Below, piece by piece: positions 51,912-59,508 of a DNA stretch of 64,000 nucleotides. Below the pieces are notes generated by a model that was not told where the DNA came from, did not search any database, and saw nothing but the letters and a program-made list of their open reading frames with translations. The stretch covers positions 87,881-151,880 of the forward strand of contig FNUU01000003.1 of NCBI GenBank assembly GCA_900108205.1, given 5' to 3'. The position numbers and the translations under genes are program-made. Source of the stretch: Eubacterium ruminantium (GTDB lineage: Bacteria; Bacillota; Clostridia; Lachnospirales; Lachnospiraceae). Numbering within the stretch: position 1 is the first letter of the stretch; each line of letters begins with the position of its first letter.

Positions 51912-51940
51912 TTGATATTATTTGATTTATGTTATATAAT
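51912..51940 (+). promoter_or_regulatory. Promoter of the thiamine operon
   Basis: TTGATA (51912-51917), 17-nt spacer, TATAAT (51935-51940). The transcript would first form a hairpin ACAGCTAT/ATAGCTGT (51960-51981, followed by TTTTA), which may instead terminate the HXXEE transcript. Confidence 0.65.
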
Positions 51941-52007
51941 CAAATGTAGCTGTTTTATGACAGCTATATCATCATAGCTGTTTTTAATAACTTGACAGCT
52001 ATATTAA

Positions 52008-52100
52008 TAAAAGGGGAGCTGACCCTGAGTCGGCTGAGAACAGACTGTATCGTCTGGACCCATAACCTGATTTGGATAATGCCAACGGAGGGATATACTG
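52008..52100 (+). ncRNA. TPP riboswitch aptamer
   Basis: The conserved TPP (THI-box) elements occur in order: GGGGAGC (52013), GGCTGAGA, GGACCC, ACCTGATTTGGATAATGCCA and ACGGAGGGA. When TPP binds, the downstream terminator forms and thiamine genes are switched off. Confidence 0.96.
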
Positions 52101-52109
52101 ATAATTCTG

Positions 52110-52145
52110 CAGGTATGTTCTATTTTGGCATACCTGTTTTCTTTT
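52110..52145 (+). terminator. Riboswitch-controlled terminator
   Basis: CAGGTATG pairs with CATACCTG, followed by TTTTCTTTT; 68 nt before thiM. Confidence 0.85.
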
Positions 52146-52212
52146 GTCAGAAAACATCGTTTGCATTTTTCAAAGGTATAACCTGAATACTAAAAGAAAG
52201 AAGGATTAATTA

Positions 52213-53034
52213 ATGTTAGGTGAATGTCTTGAAAATGTAAGAAAAAATGTACCACTGGTACACAACATCACAAATTATGTAACTGTGAATGATGTCGCAA
52301 ATGTTCTGCTTGCCTGCGGAGGAAGTCCTATTATGTCGGATGAGCCGGAGGACGTTGAGGATATCACTTCAATCTGTGGTGGACTAAATATCAATATTGG
52401 TACACTTAATAAGCGTACCATCGAGGGAATGTTCATAGCCGGAAGAAAAGCAGCTGAACTTGGACACACTATTCTTCTGGATCCTGTAGGTGCAGGTGCA
52501 TCAAAGCTTCGTACAGAAACGGCTGTTAAGCTTATGGATGAAATACATTTTACAGTAATCAGAGGTAATATTTCAGAGATAAAAACTCTGGCGCTTGGAA
52601 GCGGTACTACTAAGGGTGTAGATGCTGATGTGGCAGATGCTGTTACAGAGGATACTCTCGATGCGGCCGTAAAATTCGTTAAAGATTTTGCAAAGAAGGC
52701 TGACACAATAGTTGCTATTACCGGAGCAATCGATCTTGTAAGTGATGGTGACAGATGCTTTGTGATCAGAAATGGCCGGCCGGAGATGGGCAGGATAACC
52801 GGTACAGGCTGTCAGCTGTCAGGCCTGACCACAGCGTTTGTAGTCGCAAATCCGGATAACAAGCTTGAAGCTGCAGCTGCAGCGGTATGTACAATGGGGC
52901 TTGCAGGAGAAATCGGATGGAAGGCTATGCAGGACGGAGATGGCAACTCAACCTATCGTAACCGTATAATAGATGCAATCTACAATATGAACAGAGAAAC
53001 ACTTGATAAGGGAGCTAAGTATGAAATTAGATAA
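52213..53034 (+). CDS. thiM: Hydroxyethylthiazole kinase
   Basis: Phosphorylates the thiazole alcohol during thiamine salvage. The 273-residue protein has PLVHNITNYVTVNDVANVLL near residue 17, the LLDPVGAGASKLRT motif and GRITGTGCQLSG (ATP/anion hole) near 195. It is the first gene under the TPP riboswitch. Its end overlaps thiE by 14 nt. Confidence 0.97.
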   Translation: MLGECLENVRKNVPLVHNITNYVTVNDVANVLLACGGSPIMSDEPEDVEDITSICGGLNINIGTLNKRTIEGMFIAGRKAAELGHTILLDPVGAGASKLRTETAVKLMDEIHFTVIRGNISEIKTLALGSGTTKGVDADVADAVTEDTLDAAVKFVKDFAKKADTIVAITGAIDLVSDGDRCFVIRNGRPEMGRITGTGCQLSGLTTAFVVANPDNKLEAAAAAVCTMGLAGEIGWKAMQDGDGNSTYRNRIIDAIYNMNRETLDKGAKYEIR

Positions 53035-53668
53035 AAAGGATTTACTGCTGTATGCAGTTACAGATCGTCATTGGTTAGGTGACAGGACTCTGTATGAAGT
53101 GGTAAAAGAAAGCCTGGAGGGAGGAGCTACATTTATACAGCTCAGAGAAAAGAAGCTGGATCAGGAAAGCTTTCTTGAGGAGGCAAAGGAGATAAAGAAG
53201 CTCTGCGCCGAGTATAAGGTTCCATTTGTGATAAATGATAATGTCGATATTGCGATAGCTGTGGATGCGGATGGCGTACATGTTGGACAGAGCGATATGG
53301 AGGCAGGAGATGTTCGGGCCAAGCTGGGTCCGGATAAAATAATCGGTGTTTCAGCGCAGACCGTAGAACAGGCCATTCTCGCGGAGAAGAGAGGTGCAGA
53401 TTATCTTGGAGTAGGAGCTGTATTTCCGACAGGCTCCAAGGATGATGCCGATGATGTGTCTCATGAAACACTTAAGGCTATATGTGACGCGGTATCTATT
53501 CCGGTAATAGCGATAGGTGGTATTACCGCTGAAAACACGCCGGAGCTTGCCGGGACCGGGATTGTTGGTATTGCAGTTATCAGTGCTATATATGCCCAGA
53601 AGGATATTCCGGCGGCAACAGCAAAGCTGAAGCATATCACAGAAGAAATGGTATCGAAAAATAACTGA
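53021..53668 (+). CDS. thiE: Thiamine phosphate synthase
   Basis: Joins the pyrimidine and thiazole phosphates to give thiamine phosphate. The start is ATG 53021 with AAGGGAG upstream; it overlaps thiM by 14 nt. The 215-residue TIM barrel has FIQLREKKL, FVINDNVDIAIAVDADGVHVGQ, LGVGAVFPTGSK and VIAIGGIT. A 133-bp gap precedes thiD. Confidence 0.97.
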   Translation: MKLDKKDLLLYAVTDRHWLGDRTLYEVVKESLEGGATFIQLREKKLDQESFLEEAKEIKKLCAEYKVPFVINDNVDIAIAVDADGVHVGQSDMEAGDVRAKLGPDKIIGVSAQTVEQAILAEKRGADYLGVGAVFPTGSKDDADDVSHETLKAICDAVSIPVIAIGGITAENTPELAGTGIVGIAVISAIYAQKDIPAATAKLKHITEEMVSKNN

Positions 53669-53801
53669 TACATAATAAAAGATAATAAGGATAAAAAAGA
53701 TATCCTGACAGATAAAGTAAATATACAGCGGTATATCGGGGGCACCACCTTATGCCGCTATAAATAAAGTGCTGAAATCAATAAAGAAAGAAGGTAAAAA
53801 T

Positions 53802-54596
53802 ATGAGAACAGCATTAACCATTGCAGGGAGTGATTCCAGTGGAGGCGCCGGTATACAGGCAGACATCAAAACAATGACGATGAATGGAGTCTATGCCATG
53901 AGTGCGATAACAGCACTTACAGCACAGAATACTACCGGCGTAACAGGTATACTTGAGGTATCACCTGTGTTTTTGACAAAACAGCTTGATGCTGTATTTG
54001 AGGATATATTCCCAAATGCAGTCAAGATAGGTATGGTTTCTTCATCTGATCTGATTGAAGTAATCGCAGAAAGTCTTAGGTCACACGGGGCAGTAAATAT
54101 CGTTGTTGATCCCGTGATGGTTGCAACAAGTGGTTCACGTCTGATTGAGGATGCTGCTATTGATACACTTAAGAATAAGCTTCTTCCATTGGCGACAGTT
54201 ATAACGCCTAACATACCTGAGGCGGAAATCCTTGCAGATATGTCAATTAAGGATGAGAAGGAAATGGAGACAGCTGCCCGCATTCTGGCTGAGAGATATG
54301 GATGTTCAGCGTTGGTAAAGGGTGGCCATAGTATAAATGATGCCAATGATGTCCTTTTTGATGTAAATTCTGGTGAGATTATCTGGTTTAAAGGCAGAAG
54401 GATAAATAATCCTAATACTCACGGAACCGGATGCACCTTATCCAGCGCAATAGCTTCCAATCTTGCAAAGGATCATAGTCTTAAAGAATCTATAGAGAAT
54501 GCAAAAGCATATCTTTCCGGAGCTTTGGAGGCTATGCTGGATCTTGGAAAGGGTTCAGGTCCGCTGGCGCATAATTTCAGTATTCTGCAGGATTAA
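53802..54596 (+). CDS. thiD: Hydroxymethylpyrimidine (phosphate) kinase
   Basis: Phosphorylates HMP and HMP-phosphate. The start is ATG 53802 (AGAAGG upstream); the frame to 53769 adds 11 non-homologous residues. The 264-residue ribokinase-fold protein begins with ALTIAGSDSSGGAGIQADIKT and has NTHGTGCTLSSAIASNLA near residue 205. No thiC is in the operon, consistent with salvage of HMP. Confidence 0.96.
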   Translation: MRTALTIAGSDSSGGAGIQADIKTMTMNGVYAMSAITALTAQNTTGVTGILEVSPVFLTKQLDAVFEDIFPNAVKIGMVSSSDLIEVIAESLRSHGAVNIVVDPVMVATSGSRLIEDAAIDTLKNKLLPLATVITPNIPEAEILADMSIKDEKEMETAARILAERYGCSALVKGGHSINDANDVLFDVNSGEIIWFKGRRINNPNTHGTGCTLSSAIASNLAKDHSLKESIENAKAYLSGALEAMLDLGKGSGPLAHNFSILQD

Positions 54597-54661
54597 CAGG
54601 ATATGGTGTTATAGGGTTTAAACAGTTCGTGTAAATAAAAGAATAAAATGGAGGAAGAAAA

Positions 54662-55369
54662 ATGAGTAATACAAGTAAACAGAAATTTGATGGTTATGCA
54701 AATAAATATGATGAGTGGTTTATGGTAAATGATAATCTCTTTACCAGCGAATTAAAGCTGTTTCAGAAGGCACTGGGTGACATTACCGGAAAGAAGCTTT
54801 TGTCGGTAGGCTGCGGCAGCGGTCTCTTTGAAAGCTATATTGACAGTTCAAATATTGAAGGAATCGAGCCTTCAGAGGATATGGGCAGGATCGCTGAGAA
54901 GCGTGGAGTAAATGTGATCAAGTACGGACTTATTGAAGATGTAGATCTGCCGGATAATAAGTACGATATCATTTATTTCAACGGAAGCTCAAGCTATATG
55001 GAAAATCTTACGCCGGTATATGAGAAATCGCTTAAGGCGCTTAAGGAGGGCGGAAAGCTTATACTTCTTGATGTGCCTAAGGAGAGTGCATTTGGCTTTA
55101 TGTATCTTCTTGGAAAGAGCCTTAATACTTATGAGCACGAGTATCTTGAAGGAACGATGCCTGAACTCCCGTATCCGCTTCCGCTTGCATCATCCGGAGT
55201 ATGGCACTCAACGGAAGAGAAGATAGAGGTTCTTAAGAAGCTTGGTGTCAAAAATTTCACCTTCTATCAGACTCTTGTAAAGAATCCTATGTATACAAAT
55301 GAAGAAGTTGAAGAAGTTGTTGAAGGATATAAGAGCGGCGGTTATGTAGCAATCATAGCTGAAAAATAA
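54662..55369 (+). CDS. Class I SAM-dependent methyltransferase
   Basis: A 235-residue methyltransferase. The SAM-binding motif LLSVGCGSGLFESYI is near residue 41-55, with an acidic IEGIEPSEDM strand after it and IIYFNGSSSYMENL as motif post-I. AGGAGGAAG precedes ATG 54662. It sits between thiD and tenA, all in one direction with short gaps, so it is likely cotranscribed under TPP control, but its substrate is not apparent. Confidence 0.88.
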   Translation: MSNTSKQKFDGYANKYDEWFMVNDNLFTSELKLFQKALGDITGKKLLSVGCGSGLFESYIDSSNIEGIEPSEDMGRIAEKRGVNVIKYGLIEDVDLPDNKYDIIYFNGSSSYMENLTPVYEKSLKALKEGGKLILLDVPKESAFGFMYLLGKSLNTYEHEYLEGTMPELPYPLPLASSGVWHSTEEKIEVLKKLGVKNFTFYQTLVKNPMYTNEEVEEVVEGYKSGGYVAIIAEK

Positions 55370-55380
55370 AGGGGGATCAT

Positions 55381-56043
55381 ATGAAATTATCGGATATACT
55401 ATATAAAGCAGCGGAAGACATGTGGGCTGAAGCGGCTGAGAAACCATTTGTAATTGACATGGCAGAGGGAACTTTGGATGAAAAACGTTTCTGTAATTAT
55501 ATGATCCAGGATTATCTGTATCTTCTGGATTATATAGATATTTTAAAAAAAGCCAGAACTCTTTCTGAAAGTGATGAGCTTATCTCATTTCTGGATGCCG
55601 TCATAGAGGAAGTGGAGAAGGAGACTTTTGCAGTTCATGTTCCGGCTATGAACAGGCTCGGAATAAATGGAGCAGAGATAGATGCAGATAAGAGACCGGA
55701 TGTGATTCTGGAATATGTTGCGTTTATGCGCAGTAGTATGGAGGAGTACGGAATCCTTGCTGCGCTCACAGCGCTCCTTCAGTGTTCCTGGAATTATGCT
55801 TTTCTGGGACAGGTTATGGTAGAAACCTATGGAAAAGAGATCGCTGTTTCTCCATATAAGTTTTGGTTTGATGCATATACCTGCGATGGGTATAAGAATG
55901 CAAATCAGCTGTGGATAGATACTTTGAATAAAGAAACTAAGGATATTCAGAGTGAAGAAGCCGAAAAGCTGACAAGACTTTTTGTGACCTGCGCAGGGTA
56001 TGAAAATGCATTTTGGGATGCGCTATACAAAAAAGAATTTTAA
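55381..56043 (+). CDS. tenA: TenA-family thiaminase II (aminopyrimidine aminohydrolase)
   Basis: Recovers HMP from degraded thiamine. A 220-residue all-helical protein. Catalytic-type Cys is in LTALLQCSWNYAFLGQ (near residue 139), and the late Glu lies in AGYENAFWDALYK, as in TenA. It starts 12 nt after the methyltransferase and closes the thiamine operon. The enzyme would feed HMP to ThiD. Confidence 0.9.
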   Translation: MKLSDILYKAAEDMWAEAAEKPFVIDMAEGTLDEKRFCNYMIQDYLYLLDYIDILKKARTLSESDELISFLDAVIEEVEKETFAVHVPAMNRLGINGAEIDADKRPDVILEYVAFMRSSMEEYGILAALTALLQCSWNYAFLGQVMVETYGKEIAVSPYKFWFDAYTCDGYKNANQLWIDTLNKETKDIQSEEAEKLTRLFVTCAGYENAFWDALYKKEF

Positions 56044-56130
56044 TTTGTTGCTCTTTTGTTATCCGTCGTATGTTAAAAGATTATCAGAAAGCAGATAAAA
56101 ACGTATTTTTAACAAACGGAGGATAACAAT

Positions 56131-56196
56131 ATGCCAGGATATATGAGTCCTGAAAAACTTAAGCCACAGCCAAAGGCTGAAATGTTTAAGAAATAA
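56131..56196 (+). CDS. 21-residue small peptide
   Basis: ATG 56131 has GGAGG at 56118-56122 (spacing 8) and the frame ends at TAA 56194-56196, followed directly by a good terminator. The product starts M-P-G-Y-M-S-P-E-K and is rich in Lys and Pro. It has a proper translation signal and terminator, so it is likely a real small gene of unknown role. It could be a tail of the tenA transcript or have its own promoter. It is too short for similarity-based naming. Confidence 0.5.
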   Translation: MPGYMSPEKLKPQPKAEMFKK

Positions 56197-56207
56197 TCAT
56201 GATAGGC

Positions 56208-56248
56208 AAGCCGGATGGTGGTGATAGCGCCATTATCCGGCTTGTTTT
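56208..56248. terminator. Terminator after the small peptide
   Basis: CAAGCCGGAT pairs with ATCCGGCTTG, followed by TTTT. Confidence 0.85.
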
Positions 56249-56254
56249 GATATT

Positions 56255-56334
56255 TAGGACTAAAGTTCCTCCGGTAACTTATCAAGAAAAACAAATACTC
56301 ACTTCGTTCGTGCTTGTTTTTCTTCTGATAAGTT
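56255..56334 (-). repeat. Intergenic repeat family A, copy 7 (long form, inverted)
   Basis: TTAGGACTAAAGTTCCTCCG, TAACTTATCAAGAAAAACAA, GTGCTTGTTTTTCTTCTGAT, AAGTT. The reverse complement aligns with 40272-40333. The outer part folds into a long hairpin. The rest of this gap (56335-56560) is AT-rich, probably with the RiPP cluster promoter. Confidence 0.85.
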
Positions 56335-56576
56335 ATATTATAGGAAACTGCTTCATGTGCGAGCTGTATGTGCAGGTTTTTATGCATAAAAGAATGTTTT
56401 TTGCTTTAAATTATATTTATATTAAATATTTAAATATTTTACTATTTTTGGTATTATATTTATGGGTAGATTGTTAAAAAACAGCAGAGTTATTGCTTGC
56501 ATTGGTTTTATTTCGAACAGTTCGGTGGTTGCATATGAGGGTGGAATAAAACTGTTGGGTTACGGAGGGAATGAAT

Positions 56577-56873
56577 ATGAGATTCACAATGGACAAAAAG
56601 GACAAGGAACTGACAGTCACTGTTGAGGGAAGGCTCGATACCTTGTCTTCTCCTGAACTTGAGGAGAAACTCGAGGATGAGATCGAAGGAATCGAAAAAC
56701 TGATATTTGATTTTAATGATCTGGAATATATCTCCAGTGCAGGACTCAGAGTTCTGCTCACAGCTATGCAGATAATGGACGAACAAGGAACTATGGTTGT
56801 CAGAAACGTTCGTGAAGATGTTATGAGTGTTTTTGAACTTACGGGATTTGCAGATGATATGAACATAGAGTAG
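56577..56873 (+). CDS. STAS-domain protein (anti-sigma factor antagonist type)
   Basis: A 98-residue STAS domain. The start is set at ATG 56577 because GGAGGG is 7 nt upstream; ATG 56571 would be too close. VEGRLDTLSSPELEEKLE and FDFNDLEYISSAGLRVLL (with Ser as phosphorylation site) match SpoIIAA/RsbV proteins. It starts the RiPP cluster, 9 nt ahead of the secretion-protein gene. No partner kinase or sigma factor is in the window. It may couple the cluster to a partner-switching system, or play a structural part with the exporter. Confidence 0.88.
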   Translation: MRFTMDKKDKELTVTVEGRLDTLSSPELEEKLEDEIEGIEKLIFDFNDLEYISSAGLRVLLTAMQIMDEQGTMVVRNVREDVMSVFELTGFADDMNIE

Positions 56874-56882
56874 GAGAAATGA

Positions 56883-57305
56883 ATGGCAGAAGATAATAAG
56901 AATATTTTTAGACAGAAGTCTTTGGAGACAATATCATCACCTGAACAGCTGACAAGCTATCTCCGGGTTACGAACCCGAGAATATGGGTGTTACTTGTGG
57001 CGGTTATTCTGCTCTTGGGCGGGCTGTTTGCCTGGAGCATGGTCGGAAAGATAGAGACAACTCAGGAAGCTACGGCATTTGTCGAAAACGGCCAGGCAAA
57101 GATAACAGTTATGGAAAGCGGAAAGAAAAAACCGGAAGCAGGTATGATCGTCCGCTTCGGTTCAGATGAGTATAAGATATCAACAGTTGATGTTGATGAG
57201 TATGGTAAAGTGACCGCTTATGTGCCGGTTTCGGTGCCGGACGGAAAGTATGATGTTAAGATAGTGATGGAGAGTATTCATCCGATAAAATTTCTATTCA
57301 GCTGA
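56883..57305 (+). CDS. NHLM bacteriocin system secretion protein (short HlyD-like)
   Basis: A 140-residue protein with a cytoplasmic N-terminus (F-R-Q-K-S-L-E-x-I-S-S-P-E-Q-L), one membrane segment (about 35-55) and a beta-rich outer part. The N-terminal RQKSLETISSPEQL motif and the position before C39-peptidase ABC genes are typical of NHLM-type secretion proteins, though at 140 residues it is shorter than the usual adaptor. It should link the ABC proteins at the membrane. TAGGAGAA lies upstream of ATG 56883. Confidence 0.85.
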   Translation: MAEDNKNIFRQKSLETISSPEQLTSYLRVTNPRIWVLLVAVILLLGGLFAWSMVGKIETTQEATAFVENGQAKITVMESGKKKPEAGMIVRFGSDEYKISTVDVDEYGKVTAYVPVSVPDGKYDVKIVMESIHPIKFLFS

Positions 57306-57316
57306 AGAGGTTAAAA

Positions 57317-59494
57317 ATGAGCAAGAAGAGAGTAAAGCCTACCATAACAAAGGGTGCTGCCAAGGTGCCTGTGATAATGCAGCTCGAAGCATTAGAGTGT
57401 GGAGCTGCAGCTCTTGCTATGGTCATGGCTTACTATGATAAATGGGTACCGCTTGAGCAGGTGAGAAGCGATTGCGGTGTTTCCCGTGATGGATCGAATG
57501 CAAAGAATATATTCAAGGCTGCTGAAAGCTATGGATTTACGGTTAAGGCATTTCGGCGTACTCCCCAAAGTATCAGGGAAAAAGGAATGTTTCCTTGTAT
57601 CATACATTGGAACTTCAATCATTTTGTAGTGCTCAATGGCTTTAAGGGTAAGTATGCCTGCATAAATGATCCGGCCAGAGGAACTGTCAAAGTCGGGCCG
57701 GAGGAATTTGACAAGTCATTTACGGGAGTTACGATAATTCCTGTTCCCGGAGAAAACTTTGAACCGGGTGGAAAGCGTAAGAGTACACTGGCCTTTGCAA
57801 AAAAACGGCTTGTGGGAGCCGGTGCGGCAGTGGCGTTCGTTATGCTGACGACAGTAATATCGTCGCTTTTTGGAATAATAAACCCTGTTATGTCAAAGAT
57901 TTTTATCGACAGACTTCTTACAGGGCAAAACAGAGAATGGCTTATGCCATTCATCGGTTTGATGTGCGGGCTTGCGGCGCTTCAGTTGATAGTTGCCTGG
58001 GCACAGACTATCTATAACCTGAAGATAAATGGAAAGATGGCTGTTATTGGCAGCTCCTCATATATGTGGAAGGTACTGTCAATGCCGATGGAGTTCTTCT
58101 CCCAGCGTATGGCTGGTGATATTCAATCAAGAGAAGTTGCCAACGCATCTATCGCTCGTACTCTTGTCGATACGTTTGCACCGCTTTTGCTGAATACGAT
58201 AATGATGGTATTTTATCTTATACTGATGCTGAAGCAGAGTCTTATTCTTACGGCGATAGGTATAAGTACCCTTGTCCTCAATATTTTTATGTCCCGTTTT
58301 ATTTCTAACAGACGTATCAATATCACGAGAGTAATGCAGAGAGACAGTGCAAAGCTTGCCTCTTCAACTGTGGCCGGAATTGAGATGATAGAGACCATAA
58401 AGGCGAGCGGAGCTGAAAACGGGTTCTTCCAGAAATGGGCAGGTTACCAGGCATCAGTTAACGAGCAGAGCGTTAAATCCGAAAAGACCAATATCTATAT
58501 AGGAATGATACCTTCGTTCTTATCGGCCATTGCAAATTATACAGTAATGGTTATGGGAATATGGTTTGTAATGAATGGAAAGTTTACTCTCGGGGCATTG
58601 CAGATGTTTCAGGGGTTTCTGGGTTCGTTCATGGCACCTGTGATGACTCTTGTAGGCGCAGGTCAGACGATACAGGAGATGCGTACAAAGATGGAACGTG
58701 TTGAAGATGTAATGCAGTATCCGTCTGACAGGAATGTTGTGTATGAGACAGATGATGACGAAAAACTGAGAAAACTGAAAGGAAATATCGAGCTGAAAAA
58801 TGTCACCTTCGGATATTCAAAGCTCGCAGAACCGATTATAAGAGATTTCTCGCTTTCGATGACTTCCGGCAGCAGAGTTGCTTTCGTGGGGGCTTCGGGA
58901 TGTGGAAAATCAACGCTCTCAAAACTCATTTCCGGACTGTATGATCCATGGGAGGGCGAGATCCTCTTTGACGGAAAGCATAGATGTGAGATCAACAGAG
59001 CTGTAATGACAGGGTCAATAGCAGTTGTTGATCAGGATATAACAATATTTGAGGGTACGATAGCTGATAATATAAAAATGTGGGACGAGTCGATCAAGGA
59101 CTTTGAAATGATCCTTGCGGCGAGGGATGCGCAGCTTCATGAGGATATAATGATGCGCGAAGGAGGTTATGAGTCTAAGATAACTTCCGGTGGACGTGAT
59201 CTTTCGGGAGGGCAGCGCCAGAGAATGGAGATTGCCAGAGTCCTGTCTCAGGATCCGTCGATCATTATTCTTGATGAAGCAACCAGTGCACTGGATGCCA
59301 AGACCGAGTTTGAGGTTGTGAAGTCGATTAAGGACAGAGGAATATCCTGTATAGTTATCGCTCACAGGCTTTCAACTATACGTGACTGCGACGAGATAAT
59401 AGTTTTAGACAAGGGAAGAGTAGTTGAGAGAGGAACACATGAGGAACTGATGAAGCTCGGCGGAGTATATACAGAGCTTGTTACAAATGAGTGA
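57317..59494 (+). CDS. Peptidase C39-containing ABC exporter (NHLM type)
   Basis: A 725-residue ABC exporter that cleaves leaders after a GG site and exports the core. Residues 15-150 are a C39 peptidase domain with Cys 28 in QLEALECGAAALAM, His in IHWNFNHFVVL and Asp in INDPARG. A six-segment membrane domain follows (about 165-440). The ATPase domain has Walker A GASGCGKST (about 525), signature LSGGQRQRMEIAR, Walker B IIILDEATSALDA and an H-loop (IAHRLST). Starts 12 nt after the secretion protein. Its natural substrates are the Nif11-leader peptides encoded downstream, both ending in GG. Confidence 0.95.
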   Translation: MSKKRVKPTITKGAAKVPVIMQLEALECGAAALAMVMAYYDKWVPLEQVRSDCGVSRDGSNAKNIFKAAESYGFTVKAFRRTPQSIREKGMFPCIIHWNFNHFVVLNGFKGKYACINDPARGTVKVGPEEFDKSFTGVTIIPVPGENFEPGGKRKSTLAFAKKRLVGAGAAVAFVMLTTVISSLFGIINPVMSKIFIDRLLTGQNREWLMPFIGLMCGLAALQLIVAWAQTIYNLKINGKMAVIGSSSYMWKVLSMPMEFFSQRMAGDIQSREVANASIARTLVDTFAPLLLNTIMMVFYLILMLKQSLILTAIGISTLVLNIFMSRFISNRRINITRVMQRDSAKLASSTVAGIEMIETIKASGAENGFFQKWAGYQASVNEQSVKSEKTNIYIGMIPSFLSAIANYTVMVMGIWFVMNGKFTLGALQMFQGFLGSFMAPVMTLVGAGQTIQEMRTKMERVEDVMQYPSDRNVVYETDDDEKLRKLKGNIELKNVTFGYSKLAEPIIRDFSLSMTSGSRVAFVGASGCGKSTLSKLISGLYDPWEGEILFDGKHRCEINRAVMTGSIAVVDQDITIFEGTIADNIKMWDESIKDFEMILAARDAQLHEDIMMREGGYESKITSGGRDLSGGQRQRMEIARVLSQDPSIIILDEATSALDAKTEFEVVKSIKDRGISCIVIAHRLSTIRDCDEIIVLDKGRVVERGTHEELMKLGGVYTELVTNE

Positions 59495-59508
59495 AGGAGG
59501 AAAGAACA

